A DNA stretch of 64,000 nucleotides from Marixanthotalea marina (lineage in GTDB: Bacteria; Bacteroidota; Bacteroidia; Flavobacteriales; Flavobacteriaceae). The notes under the pieces were generated by a model. That model was given only the letters and a program-made list of their open reading frames with translations, was not told the origin of the DNA and did not search any database. Shown piece by piece: positions 52,209-60,540 of this stretch (positions within the stretch are counted from its first letter, which is position 1; each line of letters begins with the position of its first letter). The translations under genes and the position numbers were made by a program. Where the stretch lies: the NCBI GenBank assembly GCA_018883545.1, contig JAHLEH010000002.1, positions 248,001 through 312,000 on the forward strand. The letters are read 5' to 3'.

Positions 52209-52751
52209 TTATTTAAAGAAGTTTATTATATCTCCAAGTTGGGAGGTATCAACATTGTTTTTTTCCATTAAACCAGCTAAGGTTATTATTTTATCGGGAG
52301 TCATTTCATCGCCCAAAATACGGACAACGCCAAATCCCATATCTTTAGAACTTCCAAAAAGCACAACTTCATCGGCTTTATCATCATCGCCAATATATTT
52401 CATACTTACTTTGGCGCCTTGGTAGCTAAAGTCTGCTAACTCATTATATTTTGCTTTACTTAGAATAGCTTTTACCTTGCTTAATTCGGCACTATAAGCA
52501 TCTACATGGGCTTCATCAATTTTATAGCCCAAAAAGTTTAATCGTTTTACGGATTTCAGCGCTTCTTTTTGTTGGCCTGTTAAATTGGCTTCGTCTATTT
52601 TCAACATTGATATTGGAAAATCCTGTGAAATAAAATTTGTAGATTCCTGATGGTCTACAAAATAGCGTTGCAGGGTTAAACCATCATTGCAGCCCACTAA
52701 AAAGAAGGCTGCAAAAATGGCTACAATTACACTTTTGATGGTTCGTTGCAT
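52209..52751 (-). CDS. DUF4252 lipoprotein
   Basis: A 180-residue lipoprotein with signal VIVAIFAAFFLVGC (Cys near 21). The mature part matches DUF4252: YFVDHQESTNFISQDFPISML near 30, LTGQQKEALKSVKRLNFLGY near 60, and KYIGDDDKADEVVLFGSSKD near 118. The family is known mainly from Bacteroidota and usually occurs next to ECF sigma/anti-sigma genes, as here. Its function is unknown. It is 22 bp downstream of a second DUF4252 gene and 9 bp upstream of the DUF2807 gene. Confidence 0.85.
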   Translation of the reverse strand: MQRTIKSVIVAIFAAFFLVGCNDGLTLQRYFVDHQESTNFISQDFPISMLKIDEANLTGQQKEALKSVKRLNFLGYKIDEAHVDAYSAELSKVKAILSKAKYNELADFSYQGAKVSMKYIGDDDKADEVVLFGSSKDMGFGVVRILGDEMTPDKIITLAGLMEKNNVDTSQLGDIINFFK

Positions 52752-52773
52752 GATTGATTGCTATTTACTTAGG

Positions 52774-53331
52774 TTATTTCTTTTTCTCTAATTCTTTACC
52801 ACCAGGAATATTCATTTGATTTGTAAGCCTGGATATTTCGTTCAAATCGATATTTCCTGTAAGTGAAACTAAAACTGTTTGTATTTTTATTTGCTGGCCA
52901 TTTACATTAATATCTTCTTTTATAACATCATCCAAACCGGTAACAAAAATCAACAACTCTTTTACGTGGTCGGCATCCTTACCCTCTTTTACATAAAATT
53001 TCACTTCCTTGCCATCACTTTTAACTTGCATCAATTCCTCCAATGAATTTGAACGTGATTTTACCCATTTTGTTATATCGGCCGAAATAGTTTTATTGTC
53101 TGTTAAAATAGTTTTAAAACTAGTAATGCTTTTTACCATATCCATATAGGCTTTGGCTTCGGGATCGTCAATATCAATGCCCATTTTTGCTATCATCTGG
53201 AACATTTTAGGTTGAATATTAACATAATCAACATCGAGATTTTCGCTGTATTTATCAAAAATATCCTGTGCGTTTCCAAACATTGGCAATAACATAATTG
53301 CCATTACTAGTACTGTTATTATTTTGTTCAT
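52774..53331 (-). CDS. DUF4252 protein with signal peptide
   Basis: A 185-residue exported protein from ATG 53331 (MNKIITVLVMAIMLLPMFGNAQ), the natural signal peptide start; an ATG at 53364 would add 11 residues that break this pattern. The mature part has DUF4252 features (FDKYSENLDVDYVNIQPKMFQM, KVKSDGKEVKFYVKEGKDADHVKELLIFV-like middle). It lacks a lipobox, unlike its neighbour. It is 41 bp after the anti-sigma-like gene. The paired DUF4252 genes are a common feature of this locus type and may bind each other; this is inference. Confidence 0.82.
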   Translation of the reverse strand: MNKIITVLVMAIMLLPMFGNAQDIFDKYSENLDVDYVNIQPKMFQMIAKMGIDIDDPEAKAYMDMVKSITSFKTILTDNKTISADITKWVKSRSNSLEELMQVKSDGKEVKFYVKEGKDADHVKELLIFVTGLDDVIKEDINVNGQQIKIQTVLVSLTGNIDLNEISRLTNQMNIPGGKELEKKK

Positions 53332-53372
53332 GGTATTTGTTTTAAAGTTATTTGGTGTATTCATTGTTCGTT

Positions 53373-53855
53373 TTATTGATTTGTTTTAAAAATAATATTT
53401 GTTGCATTTTCAACCTCATTAAGGTATCCTAAAGTAGAGGCGCCTTTATCGTATTCTTCTAAGTAGCCCACTGTAGAAGTACCTTTGTTGAAGGTTTTGG
53501 AAATCATTTCTAACGACTTTGTAACTTCGTTATAAGCAATTTCCGGGTCTTGGTAGGTTCCTAAATCGTTGTTTGTATTCGATTTTAAATAGAACCCTAA
53601 CATAAGAACAGCTACCGCAGCAGCAGAAATCCATTTGTAGTTTATAACTTTTTTAGTTTTTAATGGAACGTCTTTAGTGAATTGTTCTTGCTGGTTTCCC
53701 AAAAAATAGTCGAACATGGGTTTATACATTTCTAAATGTGGCGCAACGGTTTCCTGAGAAAAATAGTTTTTTAACTGTTGCTCTTCTTTTAGAGAGGTTT
53801 CTCCGTTCTCGTACTTTTCGAGTAATTTTTCTATGATGTCGTTATTTAATACCAT
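53373..53855 (-). CDS. Putative anti-sigma factor
   Basis: A 160-residue single-pass membrane protein. The N-terminal cytoplasmic part (EKYENGETSLKEEQQLKNYF) resembles anti-sigma zinc-free binding modules of Bacteroidota, the membrane helix is WISAAAVAVLMLGFYL near 75, and the periplasmic tail has two short repeats, TSTVGYLEEY and ASTLGYLNEV. Its start overlaps the sigma gene's stop by 14 bp, and they are probably coupled. Recognition as an anti-sigma factor rests on position and topology; no zinc motif is seen. Release of the sigma factor by an envelope signal is inferred. Confidence 0.7.
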   Translation of the reverse strand: MVLNNDIIEKLLEKYENGETSLKEEQQLKNYFSQETVAPHLEMYKPMFDYFLGNQQEQFTKDVPLKTKKVINYKWISAAAVAVLMLGFYLKSNTNNDLGTYQDPEIAYNEVTKSLEMISKTFNKGTSTVGYLEEYDKGASTLGYLNEVENATNIIFKTNQ

Positions 53856-54351
53856 AATTATGTGTATTAGTTAATTTTTCCCGTATCGCTTTTCTCGCTC
53901 TAGATAGGTTTACCCTAACTGCTGTATTGTTCATATTTAACATGTCTGCTATTTCATCCAAATCATATTCCTCTACATCCCTTAATTGAATGATTACCCG
54001 TTGTTGTTCTGGCAATCCTTCAATAATTCTTGCCACCCAATTTACACTATCATTTACCTCAACTTGCTTTTGCAATGAAGTGTTAGCATCCTCATAATTA
54101 TTATGAACAATCTTTAAATTCTGTGCTTGTTTCGATTTTAATTTATCAAAACAAAAATTTTTTGTCATCGTCATCGAGAAGGCTTCTACATTTTTATAGC
54201 CTTCCATTTTTTCTTTATTGTTCCAAAGTTTCAACAAAACCTCCTGAGTTGCATCTTCTGCCTCCTCTGTAGATATAAGCAATCGTTTCGCTAAACGAAA
54301 CACCTTATCTTTAAATGGCATTACAATATTTAAAAACTCTTTTTGAGTCAT
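53842..54351 (-). CDS. ECF-family RNA polymerase sigma factor
   Basis: A 169-residue extracytoplasmic-function sigma factor. Region 2 includes DKVFRLAKRLLISTEEAEDATQEVLLKLWNNKEKM near 15 and the FSMTMTKNFCFDKLKSKQ DNA-melting part. Region 4 includes LPEQQRVIIQLRDVEEYDLDEIADMLNMNNTAVRVNLSRARKAIREKL near 115, the helix-turn-helix for -35 recognition. It starts a five-gene set with anti-sigma-like, two DUF4252 and a DUF2807 gene, so it probably controls envelope functions. Autoregulation is likely but no promoter motif could be fixed. Confidence 0.92.
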   Translation of the reverse strand: MTQKEFLNIVMPFKDKVFRLAKRLLISTEEAEDATQEVLLKLWNNKEKMEGYKNVEAFSMTMTKNFCFDKLKSKQAQNLKIVHNNYEDANTSLQKQVEVNDSVNWVARIIEGLPEQQRVIIQLRDVEEYDLDEIADMLNMNNTAVRVNLSRARKAIREKLTNTHNYGIK

Positions 54352-54526
54352 TATTGGTTTGGTTACTTTTGGTTCTTGAAATTACGACGAGATACCATTC
54401 TATTTGTTACATCAAAAAATCAAAATATTAATTAAATATGCTCGTTATAAAAGTTATTGGTAATTTTATATTTATTAATTTGTAATTAAATTTAGTGATT
54501 CAGGACTAAAAACCTTAAAAAAAAGC

Positions 54527-56140
54527 ATGAAAAGAAAGTACTTAACCCTAATATATGTATTGCCATTTTTGGCTTTGGTCATTTTTAATTGCAGCAAAAG
54601 TGAAGCACCTGTAGTTGAATCTGAACCAGAACCAACCGAAGAAACACCTACAGAAGAAACGCCGGTTGAAGAACCCCCAATAGTTCTTGACAATGAAATA
54701 AACGATTTTGTTTGGAGAGGTTTAAATGATCTTTATTTATGGCAGGCAGATGTGCCTAATTTATCTGACACTGAATTTTTTACAATGGCAGAATACATTA
54801 CATTTTACAATAATTACGATGATACCGAAAATCTGCCAGAAAACATCATAGATACCTATTTTCCATTTTTGAATGGCTATAACACACCAGAAAGTTTATT
54901 TGATGATTTGATTTACGAAAAAGACGTCGTAGATAAATTTAGCTGGATTGTTGACGATTATATTGCTTTGGAGAATTCTTTTCAAGGCACTTATACTAGC
55001 AATGGCGTGGACTTCCAATTGGTTAGGCTTTCTGGCACGAATGATATTTTTGGTTATGTTCGATATATTGCAAATGATTCGGATGCTTCAACCAAAGACA
55101 TACATAGAGGTGATTACTTCCTAACCGTAGACGGGCAGCAATTAACAATTAATAATTACACCAATTTACTTTTTGGCTCGAATAACACCTACACTCTTGG
55201 TATGGCTACCATAAGCAACAATACTATTTCTAACAATGGAAAAACAGTTGAGTTAACAAAAATTGAAAACTTTACTGAAAACCCTATTTTAGTCAATAAA
55301 ACTATTGATGTTGGAGGAGTAAAAATAGGTTACCTAATGTACAACCAATTTGCGGCAAATTTTGATGATGAATTAAATGATGCATTTGCCCAATTAAAAG
55401 CAGATGGAGCTACAGAATTAGTATTGGATTTAAGGTACAATCCAGGAGGTTATGGATATATAGCAACAGAATTGGCAAGTATGATTACTGGTCAATTTGA
55501 TGGAGATATTTTTTACAAAGAACAATGGAATGATAAATACCAAGCTTATTTTGAAGCCAATGATCCAGAATATTTATTGAATCGCTTTGTAAACAAACTT
55601 TCTGATGACACACCATTAAACAGCTTAAATTTGAATAGGGTTTACATCCTAACAACAGATGAAACAGCCTCTTCAAGCGAGCTGATTATCAATGGTTTAA
55701 ATCCATATATTGATGTTATTCAAATAGGTACAAACACTTATGGGAAATTCAACGGTTCTGTAACAATCTACGACTCACCAAATTTTGGAAAATCCAATGC
55801 AAATCCTAGTCATAGATATGCCATGCAGCCAATTGTTCTAAAATCGACCAATGTAAATGATGTTTCAGATTATTATGATGGGCTTGTACCTGATTATTTG
55901 ATTACATATGATACATCATCGGGTACAGCTGAAGGTGAGAATATTTTAAATCTTGGGGAGTTAGGTAATGAAAACGAACCCTTTTTAGCTAAGGCTATCG
56001 AATTGATTACAGGCTCCACAGCTAAGCTTGATCCAAATAAAACTGAAAAACAAGGACTAAGAGTAGACCACATTGTCAGTTCCAAAGATTTTGCACCTCT
56101 TGGTTCTGGATTAATTGTAGATTTTAAACCTATGAAATAA
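54527..56140 (+). CDS. S41-family peptidase lipoprotein (copy 1)
   Basis: A 537-residue surface protease. The signal ends LVIFNC (lipidated Cys near 22), followed by a Pro/Glu/Thr-rich linker (EPEPTEETPTEETPVEE) and an S41 N-terminal segment (INDFVWRGLNDLYLWQ). A PDZ-like region is near 165-215, and the tail-specific protease domain shows VLDLRYNPGGYGYIATELAS near 304. The Ser-Lys dyad fits Ser382 (TASSSELI) and Lys407 (NTYGKFNG), 25 residues apart as in Tsp. It is followed after 16 bp by a paralogue, implying tandem duplication. The substrate is unknown. Confidence 0.88.
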   Translation: MKRKYLTLIYVLPFLALVIFNCSKSEAPVVESEPEPTEETPTEETPVEEPPIVLDNEINDFVWRGLNDLYLWQADVPNLSDTEFFTMAEYITFYNNYDDTENLPENIIDTYFPFLNGYNTPESLFDDLIYEKDVVDKFSWIVDDYIALENSFQGTYTSNGVDFQLVRLSGTNDIFGYVRYIANDSDASTKDIHRGDYFLTVDGQQLTINNYTNLLFGSNNTYTLGMATISNNTISNNGKTVELTKIENFTENPILVNKTIDVGGVKIGYLMYNQFAANFDDELNDAFAQLKADGATELVLDLRYNPGGYGYIATELASMITGQFDGDIFYKEQWNDKYQAYFEANDPEYLLNRFVNKLSDDTPLNSLNLNRVYILTTDETASSSELIINGLNPYIDVIQIGTNTYGKFNGSVTIYDSPNFGKSNANPSHRYAMQPIVLKSTNVNDVSDYYDGLVPDYLITYDTSSGTAEGENILNLGELGNENEPFLAKAIELITGSTAKLDPNKTEKQGLRVDHIVSSKDFAPLGSGLIVDFKPMK

Positions 56141-56156
56141 TTATTTTACCTACAAA

Positions 56157-57650
56157 ATGAACTTTTTAAAGCCCCTAATTTTTACTACCATCATTTCTTT
56201 TTTGTGTATCAGTTGTTTTAAAGACAGTGACGATACCGTAATTTCTACAAATTCCATTAACGATTTTGTTTGGAAAGGCATGAATTACATATACTTGTAT
56301 AAAGATGATATTCAAAAACTATCTGATGATGAATTTGGTATAAATGCCATAAATAACAGATACGATATTCCTGTTAATTATGGTGAGTATTTAAATAGTT
56401 ATAGCAATCCAGAAGATTTTTTTGAAAGTTTAATTTACCAAAGAGAAACTGTAGACCGTTTTAGTTGGATTGTAGATGACTACATTGCCCTAGAACAACA
56501 ATTTGCAGGCACCTCTACCAGTGATGGCATGGAGGTAAAACTTTTTAGCCAACCCAATAGCAGCAATCTTATGGGGATAATTCGTTTGGTTTTGCCTAAT
56601 AGCAGCGCCAATATGGCTGGTTTAAAACGTGGCGATATTTTTAATGCCATTAACGGCACACCAATTACTACCGCAAATTATCTTGAATTGCTGAATTTAA
56701 ACGCTTATACTTTAGATTTGGCCACTTACAACGATAATGGCACCCCCGAAACAACCGACGACACTGTAGATTCTACAGGCGAAAGTGTAAATCTAACCAA
56801 AACAGAATATACCGAAAATCCCATCTTTAAAACCGATATTTTTAATGTGAATGGTGAAAATGTAGGGTATTTAATGTACAATGGTTTTACAGCCAATTTT
56901 GATGAACAACTCAACAACGCATTTGCCACATTTAAATCTAACAACGTACAAGACCTTATTTTAGATTTAAGGTATAACCCTGGCGGTTCTGTAAATTCAG
57001 CGATATTATTGGCGAGTATGATAACCGGCCAATTTAATGGCGAAGTTTTTAGTACGGAACAGTGGAATAGTGATAATCAAGTTTTGTTGGAAAATAACGA
57101 TCCTGAATCATTAATAAATAGGTTTACCGATAAAGATGGTACCGTATTATTAAATAGTTTAAACCTTCAAAAAGTGTATATTATAGCCTTGGAAACTTCG
57201 GCTTCTGCCAGCGAATTGGTTATAAATTGTCTGGATCCGTATATCAATGTGGTTCATATTGGTGAAAATACCGCAGGAAAATATCAGGCATCAACCACAC
57301 TTTACGATTCACCCGATTTTAAACGTGCAGGCGCCAATCTTGCCCATAATTATGCCATGCAACCGCTTATTTTTAAATCGCTCAATAAAAATGGTCGAAC
57401 CGATTATTTTGATGGGTTAACTCCAGATATTGAATTATCAGAAAGTTATTTAAACTTAGGCGTTCTTGGTGATGAAAATGAAAAACTGTTGGCAGCCGCT
57501 TTAGCAGATATTGGAAATACCACAACCAAAGCGGCATCTGAAAAACCTGAGAAGGAAGCTTCTTTAAGACCTTTTAAAGATAGCAATAGTTTTAAGCCCT
57601 TCAACGATATTATGTACGTTGATAAAAAGCTTCCCCTCAAACCTAATTAA
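56157..57650 (+). CDS. S41-family peptidase lipoprotein (copy 2)
   Basis: A 497-residue paralogue of the upstream gene, shorter because it lacks the acidic linker. The lipoprotein signal ends FLCISC (Cys near 20). It shares INDFVWKGMNYIYLY, SWIVDDYIALEQQF and LILDLRYNPGGSVNSAILLASMITGQF with copy 1. The PDZ-like region has NMAGLKRGDIFNAINGTPIT near 152. The catalytic dyad is Ser350 (SASASELV) and Lys375 (NTAGKYQAS). It is 16 bp after copy 1, and probably co-transcribed. Its stop overlaps the stop of the convergent TonB receptor by 4 bp. Confidence 0.88.
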   Translation: MNFLKPLIFTTIISFLCISCFKDSDDTVISTNSINDFVWKGMNYIYLYKDDIQKLSDDEFGINAINNRYDIPVNYGEYLNSYSNPEDFFESLIYQRETVDRFSWIVDDYIALEQQFAGTSTSDGMEVKLFSQPNSSNLMGIIRLVLPNSSANMAGLKRGDIFNAINGTPITTANYLELLNLNAYTLDLATYNDNGTPETTDDTVDSTGESVNLTKTEYTENPIFKTDIFNVNGENVGYLMYNGFTANFDEQLNNAFATFKSNNVQDLILDLRYNPGGSVNSAILLASMITGQFNGEVFSTEQWNSDNQVLLENNDPESLINRFTDKDGTVLLNSLNLQKVYIIALETSASASELVINCLDPYINVVHIGENTAGKYQASTTLYDSPDFKRAGANLAHNYAMQPLIFKSLNKNGRTDYFDGLTPDIELSESYLNLGVLGDENEKLLAAALADIGNTTTKAASEKPEKEASLRPFKDSNSFKPFNDIMYVDKKLPLKPN

Positions 57651-59521
57651 AAGTTTAGATTCATCCCAACACTCACATTTCTGCCTTTCGTAGTATATCC
57701 TACAATTTCGGTATAATCCTCATTTAGCAAATTGGTGGCATTAACAAAAAGTTTCAATTTGTTTTTAATAAGCTTATGGCTGAAATAAAGATCAACTAAA
57801 GAAAATGATTTCAAAGTAACATCCTGATAGATTGAAAAATCGGTATCTGTTCTATCCCCTATAAACTGATATCCCAAAGAGGCATAGGTGTTTTTGGAAA
57901 TATTATATCCAAAATTGGCATTAATTTTATGCTTGGGTAACCTAAGTCGAACACCGTCTTTTAATTCTGCAAAAGTATAATTGGCACTGATGGTTAAATC
58001 TTTTATACCGCTGTACAATGCTTCTACTTCTACACCATGAACTATAGCATCATCGGTGGCGTTTTCATAACCCGTTGTATATATAATAGTATTTTCTTCA
58101 TCGCGATTAAAATAAAGCGCGCTTACCCGAAGTCCTTCGTTATTGGCAAATTCCAAGCCTATTTCCTTAGTTAAGTTCTCTTCTGGCTCTAAATTTGGAT
58201 TCGCTCCAAAAAACCCAAAAAGTTGCGATAAATTAGGCGCAATAAACGAGGTCGCATAAGACCCAAAAACCTTCATATAACCAGATTCCAAAGGCAAACT
58301 GTAAGACGGGTTTAAACTATACACAAAATGAGAACCATATTCACTATGGTTGTTCAATCTGGCTCCTGCATTTAGGTTCAGTCCAAAATCGGATACATAC
58401 ACCACATTCAAGTATGGGTCTGTATTACTAAAACTTTCCTCGCCTGCAAATACACTTTCATAATTGGCATAATTCAATCCAACAATCGTGTGAAATTGTT
58501 TGTTGAACACGTATTTATTGAAGGCGTCAATTACATAACTTTTAGCTTCATGCACCGTGCTGAAATCTGAAATGGTTTCCCGAGATATCTTGGTGTAAGC
58601 CGCATTAATTTGAAGACTTCCATTTTTATAATTGAATTTAGGTGCAATACCAAAACGTGTTTGCTCCGAGGTATATTTATCGTCTGTATCTGCCAAAGTA
58701 TAGGTTGGTGGCGGAAATCCATCAATATCGGTTTTAAACTTATCATAACTACCAAACACATCCAATTGTACGGCATTAGAAAAATCATAACCCAACTTTA
58801 AATTGGTATTGAATCGTGAAAAAGGGTCTTTTTCGGCATTATCTCCTTTAGTAGAAGACAAACCATCAACATAACGATTGGCAAAACCCGCCAAATACCT
58901 AAACTTATTCACATCGCCACTTACAGATACATTGCTGTTAAAACTGGAACCGTTATAGTTTTGGTCGTCTGCCGATTGGTTCGTACCAACAACCGATAAA
59001 AAACTCACTGAAATCGGTTGGTTTGAAGTTTTCTTAGTAGTGATATTTATCACCGCCGTAGCGGCACCATTACCATAAAGTGTACTAGCAGCGCCTTTTA
59101 TAATTTCAATGGATTCTATGGTGTTTAAGTCCATTAAACGTAAATCAAAATCGTTCGCCACCATCGATGGGTCGTTTACTTGAACACCATCAATAAGTAC
59201 CAAAACTTGTCTGTTGCTGCCGCCCCTTACGTAATAACCCAAATTAGAGCCTTCGGCACTTCTGCTGCCGTTAATTTCAATACCACTCTTGGTATTTATT
59301 AATTCGGAAAGGTTTCTGCCTTGGTTGTTTTCAATCTCCTTACTGGAAATTTTAATCACCGTTTTTCCTGAATTTTCACGTTTTAATTGAAACCGCGAAT
59401 CGGTAACAACCACTTCATTAAGTTGTTCCACTTTTGTTGAATCTGGCTGCTGCTGCTGTGCAAAGCCAAATACTGATATACCAAAAAACAGTACACCAAA
59501 AACACTTGTTTTTTTGTTCAT
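57647..59521 (-). CDS. btuB: TonB-dependent receptor, cobalamin type (BtuB-like)
   Basis: A 624-residue outer-membrane receptor with signal peptide (SVFGVLFFGISVFGFAQ). The plug domain shows EVVVTDSRFQLKRENSGKTV, LSELINTKSGIEINGS, YYVRGGSNRQVLVLIDGVQVND and IESIEIIKGAASTLYGNGAATAVI, then the beta barrel to the aromatic C-terminus (GMNLNF). The upstream cobalamin riboswitch in the same transcript shows that it takes up vitamin B12 or a related corrinoid, powered by TonB. It is monocistronic from the riboswitch. A DUF6580 membrane gene is divergent. The stop overlaps that of the S41 gene by 4 bp. Confidence 0.92.
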   Translation of the reverse strand: MNKKTSVFGVLFFGISVFGFAQQQQPDSTKVEQLNEVVVTDSRFQLKRENSGKTVIKISSKEIENNQGRNLSELINTKSGIEINGSRSAEGSNLGYYVRGGSNRQVLVLIDGVQVNDPSMVANDFDLRLMDLNTIESIEIIKGAASTLYGNGAATAVINITTKKTSNQPISVSFLSVVGTNQSADDQNYNGSSFNSNVSVSGDVNKFRYLAGFANRYVDGLSSTKGDNAEKDPFSRFNTNLKLGYDFSNAVQLDVFGSYDKFKTDIDGFPPPTYTLADTDDKYTSEQTRFGIAPKFNYKNGSLQINAAYTKISRETISDFSTVHEAKSYVIDAFNKYVFNKQFHTIVGLNYANYESVFAGEESFSNTDPYLNVVYVSDFGLNLNAGARLNNHSEYGSHFVYSLNPSYSLPLESGYMKVFGSYATSFIAPNLSQLFGFFGANPNLEPEENLTKEIGLEFANNEGLRVSALYFNRDEENTIIYTTGYENATDDAIVHGVEVEALYSGIKDLTISANYTFAELKDGVRLRLPKHKINANFGYNISKNTYASLGYQFIGDRTDTDFSIYQDVTLKSFSLVDLYFSHKLIKNKLKLFVNATNLLNEDYTEIVGYTTKGRNVSVGMNLNF

Positions 59522-59599
59522 TTAAATTACGAATTGCTCGAGAACCGTATGCATCATCATACGTAAACTTTTATCCCGAAAGTTTAACATTTTTTGTTT

Positions 59600-59862
59600 G
59601 AAAATGGCAGGTCTCCTGACTTGCGTCTTCATGTTGGTCTTCCCAAAGAATAATCTTCAGTGACATTGAAGTAGAACATGAAGCTTGATAGCCTACAGTT
59701 GCGGGAACAGTTCAAGAATGAAGAATAACGAATAAGGATTTTTGATTTCAGAATATTTATTCAAATTCGTCAATCGTTAATCATCTCCCGATAGCTATCG
59801 GGACGTTAATCTTTTCACTTGATTCCCTTTTAATCCATTCACCTAAATGAATGGAACCAATT
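59600..59862 (-). promoter_or_regulatory. Cobalamin riboswitch controlling the btuB-like gene
   Basis: Read on the - strand, conserved pieces occur in the right order: GGTTCC start and AAAAGGGAATCAAGTG (59850-59815), then CCCGCAACTGTAGGC (about 59710-59695) and the B12 box AGTCAGGAGACCTGCC (59606-59622). The 3' end is about 80 nt from the start codon, which allows control of translation. The arm between AAGTG and CCCGCAACTG is about 100 nt, longer than usual, and holds the dispersed hairpin CCCGATAGCTATCGGG (59787-59802). Folded structure could not be computed here. Confidence 0.9.
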
Positions 59863-59869
59863 TTCAGTG

Positions 59870-59877
59870 CAAAAGTA
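59870..59877 (-). promoter_or_regulatory. Promoter -7 element of the cobalamin riboswitch transcript
   Basis: The - strand reads TACTTTTG, a perfect TAnnTTTG box, about 8 nt before the first conserved riboswitch bases. This gives a riboswitch leader of about 340 nt before the btuB-like start codon. Confidence 0.6.
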
Positions 59878-59915
59878 AAAATCTATTTATATTTTTTATG
59901 TTGTACAATAAATAT

Positions 59916-59923
59916 TATTTTTG
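59916..59923 (+). promoter_or_regulatory. DUF6580 gene promoter -7 element
   Basis: TATTTTTG is a perfect TAnnTTTG box 20 nt before the ATG at 59943. It is divergent from the riboswitch promoter; the two boxes are 38 bp apart. Confidence 0.6.
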
Positions 59924-59942
59924 AACTCTAAAAGAAAAAGCA

Positions 59943-60437
59943 ATGGATTCTGTATTTAGCAAAAAACAAATCGTAATAATATCGTTTATTTTGGTAGCCG
60001 CCATCTTGCGTGTTTTACCACATTTTCCCAATGTAACGCCCATTACGGCCATGGCACTTTTTTCTGGTGTTTATTTTACGCAAAAAAAATACGCGTTTAT
60101 CATTCCGTTATTGGCCATGTTCTTATCCGATTTGTTTCTAGGATTTTCTTTTATTAGCTTTTTTGTCTATGCCGCTTTTATTTTGGTGGGATATATTGGG
60201 GTTGCTTCCAAAAAAATGAACATAAAAACCATTTTGCTATCTAGCATTAGTTTTTTTGTCATCACTAATTTTGGGGTTTGGCTTATTGGTTACCCTAACA
60301 CACTTAACGGATTTATAGAATGTTACACATTGGCCTTACCATTTTTTAGAAACTCTTTAATAGGCGACTTTGTTTTTTCTGGCATCATGTATTACGGATT
60401 TGAGTTTGTATCTAACAAATACTTAAGAACCGCCTAA
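59943..60437 (+). CDS. DUF6580 integral membrane protein
   Basis: A 164-residue polytopic protein with about five membrane helices. Recognisable stretches are RVLPHFPNVTPITAMALFSG near 24, FIIPLLAMFLSDLFLGF near 52 and YTLALPFFRNSLIGDFVFSGIMYYGFE near 128, matching DUF6580, a family that resembles the substrate-specific (S) components of ECF vitamin transporters. It is divergent from a B12-riboswitch-controlled TonB receptor, so a role in vitamin uptake across the inner membrane is a reasonable guess, but no ECF module gene is adjacent. It is followed by a terminator. Confidence 0.8.
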   Translation: MDSVFSKKQIVIISFILVAAILRVLPHFPNVTPITAMALFSGVYFTQKKYAFIIPLLAMFLSDLFLGFSFISFFVYAAFILVGYIGVASKKMNIKTILLSSISFFVITNFGVWLIGYPNTLNGFIECYTLALPFFRNSLIGDFVFSGIMYYGFEFVSNKYLRTA

Positions 60438-60456
60438 CATAAAAATATAAGATTGT

Positions 60457-60487
60457 TAAAAAAACGCCTTTAGGGCGTTTTTTTTAT
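60457..60487 (+). terminator. Terminator after the DUF6580 gene
   Basis: Stem AACGCC/GGCGTT with loop around ttta and a run of T residues, 20 bp after the stop codon. It isolates the DUF6580 gene from rmuC. Confidence 0.85.
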
Positions 60488-60540
60488 AACCATTAAAGCA
60501 GTAAGTTTATGGTTATTAAATTTATTTAAGGACTATTTTA

